The position numbers were made by a program, and so were the translations under genes. This document shows positions 37,501 to 46,580 of a DNA stretch of 64,000 nucleotides, in pieces. The notes under the pieces were generated by a model, which did not search any database, had not been told where the DNA came from, and saw nothing but the letters and a program-made list of their open reading frames with translations. The DNA is taken from positions 1-64,000 of the forward strand of contig CAKSUM010000008.1 of NCBI GenBank assembly GCA_934501535.1, read 5' to 3'. Position 1 is the first letter of the stretch, and each line of letters starts with the position of its first letter. This DNA is from an uncultured Clostridia bacterium (GTDB lineage: Bacteria; Bacillota; Clostridia; UBA1381).

Positions 37501-38124
37501 TTAAAGCTCGCGGAAATCAAATATGTATTTATCGCATAATTTGCGCATTTCATATTCATTTTCCGCGGAAGTTGCATCATAAACGCCGACGGTAATCATG
37601 CCGGCAGTTTTTGCCGCAGAAACTGCATTGTAGTTGTCGTCGGCAAAAATACACTCGCCGACAGGTACGCCGAGCCGTCTTGCCGTTTCAATATAAATTT
37701 CGGGCTGAGATTTTGTATAAGGAAAGTCATCGCATGACCATATGTTGTCAAAAAAAGCGGACAGCTTGAGCCGATTAAGGCAAACATCAAGCATTTTATG
37801 CGGACTCGCCGTTAGGACGTTTAGGCTGTGTCCGTCAGATTTTAAACGCGCCAGAGCTTCGGCAACGTACGGTTTTGCCGGAATATTAAATTCATACTCA
37901 TGCATGGCATAGCTGTCCATTAAATCCAAAATTTCCCGAACGCTCATTTTTACGCCCATACTGCGAAAATACTCCGCCGTTCCTCTGTCGCCCAGGGGGG
38001 TAATGATTTTTATGATATCAGGCGGATATGCTATGTTGTTAGAGTTAAGAACGTTAAGCATTTTTACAGACCATTGCTGCATGGAATCGACTAAGGTGCC
38101 GTCAAAATCAAATATATATGTCAT
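37501..38124 (-). CDS. HAD-family phosphatase
   Basis: This 207-residue protein is a haloacid-dehalogenase-type hydrolase of the phosphoglycolate-phosphatase/beta-phosphoglucomutase group. Motif I is FDFDGTLVDS with nucleophile Asp6 and Asp8. Motif II is the Thr of VLTASPHK, the Lys is in TKSQPE, and motif IV is FADDNYNAV. The alpha-helical cap lies between residues 15 and 80. The start at 38124 follows GAGG and gives the standard N-terminus; the open frame upstream to 38169 lacks a site. Substrate not identified. It appears to be transcribed alone. Confidence 0.85.
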   Translation of the reverse strand: MTYIFDFDGTLVDSMQQWSVKMLNVLNSNNIAYPPDIIKIITPLGDRGTAEYFRSMGVKMSVREILDLMDSYAMHEYEFNIPAKPYVAEALARLKSDGHSLNVLTASPHKMLDVCLNRLKLSAFFDNIWSCDDFPYTKSQPEIYIETARRLGVPVGECIFADDNYNAVSAAKTAGMITVGVYDATSAENEYEMRKLCDKYIFDFREL

Positions 38125-38161
38125 GGTAAACCTCACGAATAAAAATTCTTTTGTGATTGAA

Positions 38162-38214
38162 TTACGCACCGGACAAAGACGGCAGAAATTTTGCCGTGTC
38201 TGACCGATGCGTAA
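38162..38214 (-). terminator. Long imperfect hairpin after clpE
   Basis: The outer arms TTACGCATCGG and CCGGTGCGTAA and a nested inner stem pair best as minus-strand RNA because of G-U pairs. This fits the end of the ClpE-like transcript. There is no U-tract, so it may instead stabilise the 3' end. Confidence 0.4.
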
Positions 38215-38237
38215 TAAGTTATCTGTATTGCGGTAAT

Positions 38238-40538
38238 CTAAGCCGCAGAAATAATTGTCAGCTCAATTTCGTCACCCTTGCGGTCGGCAATGATTTTCAT
38301 GCCAGGGGCAATAGGGGTGCGCAGTGAGAAGTCCGCAAGCTTATCTTCTATCAGCCGCTGAATTGAACGCTTTAGCGGACGTGCACCGAATTTGGTATCG
38401 AAACCGTTCTCGAGGATTAACTCCTTTGCCGATTCGGTTACGGTTATATCGGCGCCTTTCTGAGCCATTCTGTCGGTGATGTCGCCGAGCAGCAAATCAA
38501 TGATTTTTCTGAGTTCATCACGCGTAAGCGGCTTGAAAGTAACTGTTTCATCAATTCTGTTGAGAAATTCCGGGCGGAAATGCTCTTTGAGGCTTTTTTC
38601 TACGTTGTTTTTCATTGTAATTTCGCCGCTGGAATTAAAGCCCATTGATGATGAGTTAAATTCAGAACCGGCATTCGTGGTCATGATGATAATTGTATTT
38701 TCAAAATTTACTATCTTTCCGTGACTGTCCGCAACGCGTCCGTCATCGAGGATTTGCAGGAACAGGTTAAATACTTCCGGGTGAGCTTTCTCAATTTCGT
38801 CAAGCAGAATGACGGAGTATGGCTTTCTGCGGACTTTTTCGGTCAGCTGCCCGGCTTCGTCATAACCGACATATCCCGGGGGAGAGCCGATAAGTTTGGA
38901 AACCGAATGTTTTTCCATATATTCCGACATATCAAAACGGATAAGTGCGTCCTCGTTGTCAAACATGACTTCGGCAATCGTTTTCACCAGCTCGGTTTTG
39001 CCGACTCCGGTAGGTCCTGCAAATATAAAGGATACGGGGCGGCGCTTGACGGAAATATCGGCTCTTCCGCGCCGTATTGCGCGCGCAACGGCTGAAACAG
39101 CGTCCTCCTGACCGATAACGCGCTTGTGTATGCGGCTTTCGAGATTTAACAGCTTGGTTGCCTCGTCTTCGGTGAGCTTGTGTACCGGAATTTTCGTCCA
39201 GCTTTCAATAACGGCAGCGACATCATCGAGAGTGACCTCGGACTGCGCTGCAAGCTCCTCCTTATTTTTAAGCTCACTTGTCAGTTCAATTTCTTCCTGC
39301 CTGAGCAAAGCGACTTTCTCAAAATCCTGGGCGTCTGCCGCCTCCTGGGATTGTGCGGCTATATCGTCGAGTCTGTTATGCAGCTTTTTTGCCTCGTATA
39401 GCGCAATGTTTTTGAGGTTGACGGCAGAACCTGCCTCGTCAATTACGTCAATTGCCTTATCGGGCAGAAAACGGTCGGTTATATATCGCTCGCTCATGCG
39501 GCATGCGGCCTCGATAACTTCGTCGGAAATGTGAACTTTGTGGTAATTTTCGTAATAATCTTTAATTCCGCGAAGAATTTCCGCAGCCTCCGAAACGCTC
39601 GGTTCATCAACAAGAACCGGCTGAAAACGGCGTTCCAAAGCGGTATCTTTTTCGATATGCTTTCTGTATTCGTTCAATGTGGTTGCACCGATAATCTGAA
39701 TTTCGCCGCGTGCAAGAGCAGGTTTTAAAATATTTGCCGCACTCATCGCGCCGTCGGCGTCGCCGGCTGCAACAATGTTGTGAATTTCGTCAATTACCAG
39801 AATGACGTTCCCGGCTTCCTCCGCTTCGGTAAGCAGGTTTTTAAGCCGAGCCTCAAACTGACCGCGGAACTGAGTGCCGGCAACAAGCGCCGTAAAATCA
39901 ATCAGGTACAGCTGGTATCCGAATAATTTCGGCGGGACATTTTCTTCCGCGATGCGGCAGGCAAGACCCTCTGCGATGGCTGTTTTGCCGACACCGGGCT
40001 CACCGAGAATAACCGGATTGTTTTTTGAACGCCGGTTCAAAATCTGCACAACACGGTCGATTTCGGTATTGCGGTTGATGACGCGGTCAACCTTGCCGAG
40101 CTTTGCTTTTTCGGTCAGGTTGGTGCCGTAGGTATCAAGCATGCTCTTTTTTTTGCCGCGTTTTTTCTTTGATGGGTCTTTTTTGTCGGTATCGGACTGC
40201 GTATCGTCCTTTTTGCCGGGCATAAAGCCTGACAGAAAATTCAGGGGTGCCGAAGGTGCACCGCCTTCTTCGGCGCCGCCGTCATATTCGCCGGATGCAA
40301 GCTCTTCGGCAGCATCCGGATTTCCCTCCATATTTTCCATAAATTCGGATAGTTCGTCGCTGATGGTGTCAATATCGTCATCGGATAACCCCATCTGTTT
40401 TATTATATTTTCAATCGGAGCTATGCCGAGCTGTTTTGCGCACGCAAGGCAAAATCCTTCATTGGTTGCGTTGTTACCGTCCAGTTTGGTAATATAAACT
40501 ACTGCCGGTTTTTTATGGCAGCGTGAACATAAAGTCAT
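38238..40538 (-). CDS. ClpE-like ATP-dependent Clp protease ATP-binding subunit
   Basis: This 766-residue AAA+ unfoldase lacks the Clp-N repeats and begins instead with a zinc finger (Cys4, Cys7, Cys30, Cys33), the ClpE layout. After an acidic linker comes the first ATPase (Walker A GEPGVGKT), a UVR-like coiled region (HNRLDDIAAQSQEAADAQDF) and the second ATPase (GPTGVGKT, then RRKPYSVILLDEIEKAHPEV). SSMGFNSS sits where ClpP-binding loops carry an xGF tripeptide, so it should feed substrates to ClpP. The start at 40538 follows GGAGG. No mcsA, mcsB or ctsR is next to it and I see no CtsR box. Confidence 0.9.
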   Translation of the reverse strand: MTLCSRCHKKPAVVYITKLDGNNATNEGFCLACAKQLGIAPIENIIKQMGLSDDDIDTISDELSEFMENMEGNPDAAEELASGEYDGGAEEGGAPSAPLNFLSGFMPGKKDDTQSDTDKKDPSKKKRGKKKSMLDTYGTNLTEKAKLGKVDRVINRNTEIDRVVQILNRRSKNNPVILGEPGVGKTAIAEGLACRIAEENVPPKLFGYQLYLIDFTALVAGTQFRGQFEARLKNLLTEAEEAGNVILVIDEIHNIVAAGDADGAMSAANILKPALARGEIQIIGATTLNEYRKHIEKDTALERRFQPVLVDEPSVSEAAEILRGIKDYYENYHKVHISDEVIEAACRMSERYITDRFLPDKAIDVIDEAGSAVNLKNIALYEAKKLHNRLDDIAAQSQEAADAQDFEKVALLRQEEIELTSELKNKEELAAQSEVTLDDVAAVIESWTKIPVHKLTEDEATKLLNLESRIHKRVIGQEDAVSAVARAIRRGRADISVKRRPVSFIFAGPTGVGKTELVKTIAEVMFDNEDALIRFDMSEYMEKHSVSKLIGSPPGYVGYDEAGQLTEKVRRKPYSVILLDEIEKAHPEVFNLFLQILDDGRVADSHGKIVNFENTIIIMTTNAGSEFNSSSMGFNSSGEITMKNNVEKSLKEHFRPEFLNRIDETVTFKPLTRDELRKIIDLLLGDITDRMAQKGADITVTESAKELILENGFDTKFGARPLKRSIQRLIEDKLADFSLRTPIAPGMKIIADRKGDEIELTIISAA

Positions 40539-40570
40539 AATTATTTTTCCTCCAAATAAATCTACTACAC

Positions 40571-40596
40571 ATTGTATCACAAAAAATGTGAAAAAA
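40571..40596 (-). promoter_or_regulatory. Candidate clpE promoter region
   Basis: On the minus strand TACAAT (40571-40576) could be a -10 box. It is preceded by a T-rich stretch containing the inverted repeat TCACA/TGTGA. Nineteen bases (40578-40596) are identical to the ECF sigma promoter segment 37393-37411. No good sigma-A -35 box is visible. Confidence 0.4.
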
Positions 40597-40762
40597 AAAG
40601 TCTTTTTTGCGATATATTTACAGAAATTTAATAAAGTTCGGATAATGGTATTAAAAAGTATATATTTTACTGCGAAAAAGGTATGCCGTTCGGTGAAATA
40701 AAGACAAAATAATGGGGACAGCTTTTGTGCATGCATATTTGCATCGCTGTTTTGCGTGTCTT

Positions 40763-41239
40763 TTATTTATGGTAGCTTTCTCCCGAATTGATTTTGAACG
40801 CGCGGTAAATCTGTTCTGCCAAAACTACGCGCATAAGCTGATGAGGCAGGGTGATTTTTCCGAAGCTGAGCTTAATATCCGCCGCCGATTTTACGTTGTC
40901 CGAAAGCCCGAGCGAGCCGCCGATGATAAATGTAATGTGGCTTGACGTCATGGATATTTCGCGCATTTTTTCGGCAATCGCCGTGCTGGAAAGTTCTTTG
41001 CCCTCAATGCACATGGCGATAATCCGGCTGTTTTTCGGGATTTTGGACATGACAGCCGCGCCCTCTTTTTCAAGAATTGCGCTGATTTCTTTTTCGGACG
41101 GATTATCGGGTATTTTCTCGTCGCGCACCTCGATAATTTCAAATTTGGCAAAACGCGAAAGACGCTTGGAGTATTCGTCCAAAGCGTCACGAAAGAAATT
41201 TTCTTTAATTTTTCCTATGCATACAACTGAAATATTCAT
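40763..41239 (-). CDS. rlmH: 23S rRNA (pseudouridine1915-N3)-methyltransferase RlmH
   Basis: This 158-residue SPOUT methyltransferase uses S-adenosylmethionine to methylate pseudouridine 1915 in helix 69 of 23S rRNA. The SAM-knot motif FIIGGSLGLS and the C-terminal HQLMRVVLAEQIYRAFKI..GESYHK are diagnostic, and the length matches the family. The ATG at 41239 overlaps the walJ stop (ATGA), and MNISVVCIGKIKE is the canonical beginning; an ATG at 41248 behind GAGG is a possible alternative. It is the last gene of the murA-walJ-rlmH unit. Confidence 0.95.
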   Translation of the reverse strand: MNISVVCIGKIKENFFRDALDEYSKRLSRFAKFEIIEVRDEKIPDNPSEKEISAILEKEGAAVMSKIPKNSRIIAMCIEGKELSSTAIAEKMREISMTSSHITFIIGGSLGLSDNVKSAADIKLSFGKITLPHQLMRVVLAEQIYRAFKINSGESYHK

Positions 41240-42003
41240 CTGAAACATGAAACCTCGTATCTTGCGGCGACGGACAAACCTGCGTCCTTGCCGATTTTTA
41301 CTCCGTTTGCCTCCAGGAAACCTGCCGTTTCGAGGTACGCGGTGTTCGGAGTATTGTTTTTGTCGGACAAATGCCCCAGCATTATATGGCATGTACCGCT
41401 TTTGATAAGCTCCAAAGCGGTATGCGCCGCGTCGGTGTTGGAAAGATGCCCGTATTTACCGGCAATTCTGCGTTTTAAATATGCCGGATAATGACCGGAC
41501 ATAAGCATTTTCAAATCGTGATTTGATTCGAGCAGAACAGCTATGCTGCCTTTTAAATGTTCTGTGACATAATCGTTCATTTTTCCTATATCTGTTGCGA
41601 GCGACAGCTTTTTCACGCCGAAAAAGAAATTATATCCGACCGGGTCGGCAGCGTCATGCGGAATGGAGAACGGCTTTATGCCTATTGTGCCGATTTCGAA
41701 ATCCACATCGGGCGACAGATAGCGTACATCGCGTACGGTGCCGGCATGAATGGCCTCATGCGTTTTTAATGTCGCATAAACCGGAATATTATATTTGCGC
41801 GACACGGTATTTATTCCGCGTATATGGTCGGAATGTTCGTGTGTTACTAAAATTCCGCTGATGTCGGACGGGCGCAAATCCACCTTAGCCAGTGCGGTCT
41901 CAAGGTTTTTGCAGGACAGACCGCAGTCGGCAAGAAGGTGCGTTTTTCCGTCGGAAATCAGCGAGCAGTTCCCGGAGGAACCGCTTACAAGTGATAAAAA
42001 CAT
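41236..42003 (-). CDS. walJ: MBL-fold metallohydrolase (WalJ/YycJ)
   Basis: This 255-residue metallo-beta-lactamase-fold protein carries the zinc motif THEHSDHIRG (HxHxDH), an early SGSSGNCSLI and a C-terminal LGHLSDKNNTPNTA. This is the WalJ/YycJ group of exonuclease-like proteins linked to cell-wall and replication control. GGAG precedes the ATG at 42003. It starts 13 bases after murA. rlmH next to yycJ is common in Firmicutes. The biochemical substrate is not settled for the family. Confidence 0.88.
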   Translation of the reverse strand: MFLSLVSGSSGNCSLISDGKTHLLADCGLSCKNLETALAKVDLRPSDISGILVTHEHSDHIRGINTVSRKYNIPVYATLKTHEAIHAGTVRDVRYLSPDVDFEIGTIGIKPFSIPHDAADPVGYNFFFGVKKLSLATDIGKMNDYVTEHLKGSIAVLLESNHDLKMLMSGHYPAYLKRRIAGKYGHLSNTDAAHTALELIKSGTCHIMLGHLSDKNNTPNTAYLETAGFLEANGVKIGKDAGLSVAARYEVSCFR

Positions 42004-42016
42004 GGCCGGTTCTCCG

Positions 42017-43288
42017 TTAGTTTGTAAATACTTCGATGCGGTGAATATCGCCGCCGAGCGCAGCAAATTTCTGCTCAAAATTTTCATAGCCGCGGTCGAT
42101 GTGGTATATGTCGGTTATTTCGGTGGTGCCCTCTGCCATAAGACCGGCGATAATCATTGCCGCACCGCCGCGCAAATCGGTCGCGCGCACGGTTGTTCCC
42201 ATAAGTCCGGGAACGCCGTTGATTATGGCAAGCTTGCCCTCAACTATAATATCCGCGCCCATTCGTTTCAGTTCGCCGACATAGCGGAAACGGTCGTCCC
42301 ATACGCCCTCGCGCGCAGTGCTGGTACCTTCGATTGTGGAGAGGTATGTAACCAGCTGCGGCTGCATATCGGTCGGGTAGCCCGGATAGGGGAGCGCAAC
42401 AAAATTGACGCGCTTCAGCTTTTTTCCTTCCGGAACGGACACACGAATACTGTCATCAAATTCTTCGATTTTAACGCCCGATTCAATCAGCTTGCCGCTG
42501 ATTGCCTCAAGGTGGCGCGGAATTACGTTTTCAATAAGAACGTTGCCGCGTGTTGCCGCAGCGGCAATCATGAAAGTCCCTGCCTCAATCTGGTCAGGAA
42601 TGATAGAATATGTGCCGCCGTGAAGCTTGTCCACGCCCGTGATTTTTATTGTATCGGTACCGGCACCGCGGATTTTTGCGCCCATGGCGTTTAAAAAGTT
42701 CGCAAGGTCAACAATATGCGGCTCTTTTGCTGCGTTTTCTATCACGGAAACGCCTTTTGCCATTACAGCCGACAAAATTACATTGACGGTTGCGCCTACC
42801 GACGTTACATCAAAATAAATGTGCGCGCCGTAAAGATCGTCCGCCTCAGCCGAAACAAGCGCATGAGCTTGACTGCAAACCGCGCCGAGCGCCTCAAAAC
42901 CTTTTACGTGCTGGTCAATCGGACGTGTGCCGAAATCGCAGCCGCCCGGCATGGGCACAACGCATTTATGAAAACGTCCCAGCAATGCGCCTATCAGATA
43001 GGACGAGCCGCGCATTTTTCGCGCAAGCTCAACCTGCGGCTTATATGACGTGACGTTTGAACAATCGACCTCCGCAGTATTTTTGTCGATAACATGTATT
43101 TCTGCGCCCAAATCGCGCAGAATATCCAAATAAAGCTTAACATCTTTAATGTCGGGCAGATTTTCAAGTCGGCATTTATCCTTGATAAGAATACACGCAG
43201 GGATAATTGCAACGGCGGCATTTTTCGCGCCGCTTATGCTTATTGTTCCGCGCAGGGGAGTTCCGCCCTTAATAACGAGCTTTTCCAA
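42017..43288 (-). CDS. murA: UDP-N-acetylglucosamine 1-carboxyvinyltransferase
   Basis: This 423-residue enzyme carries out the first committed step of peptidoglycan synthesis, moving enolpyruvate from PEP to UDP-GlcNAc. Cys117 in PMPGGCDFGTRPIDQH is the active-site residue that fosfomycin alkylates. The LSGAKNA-type N-terminus (ISGAKNAAVAII) and GYPTDMQPQ are also present. The start codon is TTG at 43288, with AGGAG 9 bases upstream. It is cytoplasmic and leads the murA-walJ-rlmH operon. Clostridia often have a second murA elsewhere. Confidence 0.96.
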   Translation of the reverse strand: MEKLVIKGGTPLRGTISISGAKNAAVAIIPACILIKDKCRLENLPDIKDVKLYLDILRDLGAEIHVIDKNTAEVDCSNVTSYKPQVELARKMRGSSYLIGALLGRFHKCVVPMPGGCDFGTRPIDQHVKGFEALGAVCSQAHALVSAEADDLYGAHIYFDVTSVGATVNVILSAVMAKGVSVIENAAKEPHIVDLANFLNAMGAKIRGAGTDTIKITGVDKLHGGTYSIIPDQIEAGTFMIAAAATRGNVLIENVIPRHLEAISGKLIESGVKIEEFDDSIRVSVPEGKKLKRVNFVALPYPGYPTDMQPQLVTYLSTIEGTSTAREGVWDDRFRYVGELKRMGADIIVEGKLAIINGVPGLMGTTVRATDLRGGAAMIIAGLMAEGTTEITDIYHIDRGYENFEQKFAALGGDIHRIEVFTN

Positions 43289-43358
43289 GGTATCACACTC
43301 CTAATATTAACATTATATATAAGTATAAAATCAATCATAAATTCATATTGATAATAAC

Positions 43359-43387
43359 AGTATAGCACATAATTTGCGAAAATGCAA
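43359..43387 (-). promoter_or_regulatory. Candidate murA promoter (extended -10)
   Basis: On the minus strand TGCTATACT gives an extended -10 (TATACT at 43359-43364), with a weak TTGCAT (43382-43387) 17 bases away. Confidence 0.55.
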
Positions 43388-43417
43388 AATAAATATTTAA
43401 AAATATAGTATCTTCAC

Positions 43418-43447
43418 AAAAAAAACAGAGGAACGAAAGCTCCTCTG
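43418..43447 (-). terminator. rpmB terminator
   Basis: On the minus strand a 7-bp stem CAGAGGA/TCCTCTG (43441-43447 with 43426-43432) with an 8-base loop is followed by eight T, 14 bases past the rpmB stop. Confidence 0.85.
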
Positions 43448-43461
43448 CCGTCTTTGCCAAA

Positions 43462-43650
43462 TCAAACCGCGCGTGTAACCTTTCCCGAACGCAAGCAGCG
43501 AGTGCAAACATTAACCGACTTAGTATTGCCGTTAACGACAGCCCTTACTTTTCTTACATTAGGCTTCCAAGCTCTGTTCGATCTTCTGTGCGAATGGCTG
43601 ACCTTAATTCCAAAGGTAACGCCTTTGCCGCAAATATCACATTTTGCCAT
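43462..43650 (-). CDS. rpmB: 50S ribosomal protein L28
   Basis: This 62-residue protein is a complete L28 of the zinc-ribbon form: CDIC near the N-terminus and CTRC near the C-terminus. The KGVTFGIKVSHSHRRSNRAWKPN core is typical. It is part of the large ribosomal subunit. GAGGTG precedes the ATG. It is a single-gene unit with its own promoter and terminator. Confidence 0.97.
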   Translation of the reverse strand: MAKCDICGKGVTFGIKVSHSHRRSNRAWKPNVRKVRAVVNGNTKSVNVCTRCLRSGKVTRAV

Positions 43651-43694
43651 GTGCGGACACCTCCTCTATCTATTGCAATTATCAAAACAAATTT

Positions 43695-43723
43695 ATTTTA
43701 CCACAAATTTATTAATAATGCAA
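43695..43723 (-). promoter_or_regulatory. rpmB promoter
   Basis: On the minus strand TTGCAT (43718-43723), a 17-base spacer and TAAAAT (43695-43700) lie about 45 bases before the rpmB start. Confidence 0.55.
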
Positions 43724-43803
43724 GTCTTTTTTGAAAAAAAATAAAATTTATTGGTTTTGGCACATAATAAAATAAAAAAAGTTAAATTTTTATAAATTTT
43801 TAA

Positions 43804-43832
43804 TTGAAAAAAATATATTTTTGGTATATAAT
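43804..43832 (+). promoter_or_regulatory. hprK operon promoter
   Basis: TTGAAA (43804-43809), a 17-base spacer and TATAAT (43827-43832) lie 36 bases before the hprK ATG. Confidence 0.8.
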
Positions 43833-43868
43833 AAAAATGAGTAAATATGTCCTACGGAGGTTAAAGGT

Positions 43869-44816
43869 ATGATGAACGACACAACATTCAAAATACATCT
43901 TTCAAAGGTTATCGAGGAATTTTCTTTTGAAAAGATTTATGAATCATCCGATATTGACGAGATTATGATTGAAACGGCGGACCTGAACCGTCCGGCGCTC
44001 CAGATTGCCGGATTTTACGATTACTTTGATCCGCACCGCATACAGATTATGGGCAAGGTTGAGGTGACATATCTCGAGCAGTTTCCGCGCGACAAAAGAT
44101 GCGAGCTTATGGATAGGCTGTTTTCAACCAAGTTCCCGGCGCTTATCATAACGCGCGGCATGCAGATTTTCCCGGAAATGATAGAGCTTGCCGAAAAATA
44201 TGACCTTACAATACTGAGAACAGAGGAAACAACGTCGAGTCTTATGAGCGCGCTTATCAGCTATCTTAATGTCCAGATTGCACCGCGGCGCACACGTCAC
44301 GGCGTGCTTGTCGAGGTATACGGCGAGGGCGTGCTGATAATGGGCGAGAGCGGCGTCGGGAAAAGCGAAACGGCAATCGAGCTGCTCAAGAGAGGTCACC
44401 GTCTTGTTGCAGATGACGCGGTGGAAATTAAGAGAGTTTCGTCAAAAACGCTCGTCGGTTCATCACCCGATATTATACGGCATTTTGTTGAACTGCGCGG
44501 CATCGGTATTATAGATGTCAAGGAAATTTTCGGTATGGGCGCCGTCAAGGACACCGAAAGCATCGACATGATAATCCACCTTGAGCCGTGGGTTGAGGGA
44601 AAACAGTATGACCGTCTGGGCATGCTTGACGAATTTACGAATATAATGGGAATAAATATACCGAGCCTTACCATTCCGGTAAAGCCGGGACGAAATCTTG
44701 CGATTATCATTGAAGTTGCTTCAATGAACAACCGTCAGAAGAGAATGGGATATAACGCAGCCGTTGAGCTTAACAACAGGCTGATGAATGAAATGAAACG
44801 CCAGTCGGGGCAGTAA
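43869..44816 (+). CDS. hprK: HPr kinase/phosphorylase
   Basis: This 315-residue enzyme phosphorylates HPr on Ser46 when glycolytic intermediates are high, and removes the phosphate when they fall. HPr-Ser-P then works with CcpA in carbon catabolite repression. Walker A is GESGVGKSET (about 157-166), followed by the family signature MGAVKDTESIDMIIHLEPW. CGGAGG lies 8 bases before the ATG at 43869. It leads the hprK-murB-rapZ-whiA-dnaE unit and is the likely master control for the glycan locus upstream. Confidence 0.97.
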   Translation: MMNDTTFKIHLSKVIEEFSFEKIYESSDIDEIMIETADLNRPALQIAGFYDYFDPHRIQIMGKVEVTYLEQFPRDKRCELMDRLFSTKFPALIITRGMQIFPEMIELAEKYDLTILRTEETTSSLMSALISYLNVQIAPRRTRHGVLVEVYGEGVLIMGESGVGKSETAIELLKRGHRLVADDAVEIKRVSSKTLVGSSPDIIRHFVELRGIGIIDVKEIFGMGAVKDTESIDMIIHLEPWVEGKQYDRLGMLDEFTNIMGINIPSLTIPVKPGRNLAIIIEVASMNNRQKRMGYNAAVELNNRLMNEMKRQSGQ

Positions 44817-44861
44817 GCAAACGGGTGCCTGCCGCGCCGGAGGGCAGAACGGAGATTATAG

Positions 44862-45725
44862 ATGGAAATAAAAAAGAATGAGCTTATGAAAAATCATACC
44901 TCATTTAAAATCGGCGGGCCTGCCGACGAATTTTGCGAGGCAAAATCGGCGGAGGAGATTGTGCGTCTGATTGAATACGCGCGGGAAAAAGGAATTGACT
45001 GTACGGTTATAGGCAACGGCACAAATCTTTTGGTCGGCGATAAAGGTATACGCGGACTTGTCATTAAAATTGCGCGCGGTTTTGACGCGGCAGAGGTAAA
45101 CGGTGAAGAAATCACAGCGCAAAGCGGTATTCTGCTTTCGCGCCTTGCCGCCGAGGCGTATGCAAATTCGCTTGCCGGACTTGAGTTTGCCTCGGGAATA
45201 CCGGGCACTTTGGGCGGAGGAATTTATATGAATGCCGGTGCGTACGGCGGTGAGCTGAAAGACGTTATCAAGTCCGTAACATACCTTGAAAACGGAAAGA
45301 TTACCGAAAAGACGGCAGATGAGCTTGATTTCGGATACCGCAGCAGCAGCTTTACCGGAACGGACGCCGTTATACTCTCGGCGGTTTTAAAACTGAAAAA
45401 GGGCAGCAAGGACGGGATAAAGGAAAAAACAGACGATTTCAGGCAGCGCAGAACATCAAAACAGCCGCTTAATATGCCGAGCGCGGGAAGTACATTCAAG
45501 CGCCCCGAGGGCTATTTTGCCGGCAAGCTGATTGAGGACTGCGGACTTAAAGGATACAAAATCGGTGGAGCGCAGGTGTCGGAAAAACATTCCGGATTTG
45601 TGATAAACGCAGGCGGAGCAACTGCTGCGGACGTCCTTGCGCTGATTGAGCATATTCAAAAAACGGTTAAGGACAAATTCGGAGTGGAAATGAAAACGGA
45701 AGTTAAAATGCTGGGGGATTTTTAA
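44862..45725 (+). CDS. murB: UDP-N-acetylmuramate dehydrogenase
   Basis: This 287-residue FAD enzyme reduces UDP-GlcNAc-enolpyruvate with NADPH to UDP-MurNAc, the step after MurA. FAD-binding motifs are VIGNGTNLLV and GIPGTLGGGIYMNAGAYGGE. The catalytic Ser lies in PSAGSTFKRP and the Glu near the C-terminal EVKMLGDF end. It is the short type (type IIb-like). CGGAG precedes the ATG. Its stop abuts the rapZ start with no gap. Confidence 0.96.
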   Translation: MEIKKNELMKNHTSFKIGGPADEFCEAKSAEEIVRLIEYAREKGIDCTVIGNGTNLLVGDKGIRGLVIKIARGFDAAEVNGEEITAQSGILLSRLAAEAYANSLAGLEFASGIPGTLGGGIYMNAGAYGGELKDVIKSVTYLENGKITEKTADELDFGYRSSSFTGTDAVILSAVLKLKKGSKDGIKEKTDDFRQRRTSKQPLNMPSAGSTFKRPEGYFAGKLIEDCGLKGYKIGGAQVSEKHSGFVINAGGATAADVLALIEHIQKTVKDKFGVEMKTEVKMLGDF

Positions 45726-46580
45726 ATGCAGTTTACGATAGTTACGGGCTTGTCGGGAGCGGGCAAGACGCAGGTTATAAGATTTTTGGAGGACGCGGGA
45801 TTTTTCTGCATAGATAATCTGCCGCCGGTAATAATACCGCAGCTTGCGGAGATGTTTATTTCGATAAACGGAAAATATGACAAGGTGGCGTTTGTGATTG
45901 ACTCGCGCGTGGGCGACATGATAGGCGAGCTTTTGAAAAATATAAACATACTGAAAGAAAACGGGTATGACTACAAGCTGCTTTTTGTGACGGCAAGCGA
46001 TGAAGTGCTGGTAAAGCGCTATAAGGAAACGCGCCGCTCTCACCCGATTTCGAGCAATCTCGGGCTTTTGGACAGCATAAAAAAAGAACGTAAAATGCTT
46101 GAAAAAATATACAATGAAGCGGACGCGGTGATAGATACGTCAAATTACACGCTTGCTCAGCTTTCCAAAGCTCTCAGAAAAATTTATTTTGACGGTAAGG
46201 AATCGGAGCTGACAATAAATGTTATGTCATTCGGATTTAAGTACGGAATTCCGCTCGATGCGGATTTGGTATTTGATGTACGGTGCTTTGCAAATCCGTA
46301 TTATGTTGACGAACTGAAGGATAAAACCGGCAATGATAAGGAAGTGCAGGATTATGTCATGTCTACGAGCGCGGCAACCGAATTTATGGACAAGCTGTGC
46401 GGCATGATAAAATTTTTAATTCCGCTTTACATTGAAGAGGGAAAGACGTCGCTTACCATATGTATCGGCTGCACGGGCGGAAAGCACCGCAGCGTGACTA
46501 TGGCGAACAAGCTTGCCGAAGCGATTGTCGGACAGGAAACAAACGTTATCCACAGGGATATTTTAAGAGGAAAATCATAA
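45726..46580 (+). CDS. rapZ: RNase adapter RapZ/YvcJ family, nucleotide-binding protein
   Basis: This 284-residue P-loop protein begins MQFTIVTGLSGAGKTQVI with Walker A GLSGAGKT, followed by GFFCIDNLPP and the C-terminal CIGCTGGKHRSV motif of the family. In Enterobacteria RapZ guides RNase E to a small RNA of amino-sugar synthesis; in Firmicutes YvcJ binds GTP and affects competence and morphology. The exact role here is uncertain. It lies next to whiA, as in most Firmicutes, sharing TAATG. Confidence 0.95.
   Translation: MQFTIVTGLSGAGKTQVIRFLEDAGFFCIDNLPPVIIPQLAEMFISINGKYDKVAFVIDSRVGDMIGELLKNINILKENGYDYKLLFVTASDEVLVKRYKETRRSHPISSNLGLLDSIKKERKMLEKIYNEADAVIDTSNYTLAQLSKALRKIYFDGKESELTINVMSFGFKYGIPLDADLVFDVRCFANPYYVDELKDKTGNDKEVQDYVMSTSAATEFMDKLCGMIKFLIPLYIEEGKTSLTICIGCTGGKHRSVTMANKLAEAIVGQETNVIHRDILRGKS

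Noticed and set aside
40539..40700. CtsR operator upstream of clpE
   Set aside because: No tandem GGTCAAA heptamers present.
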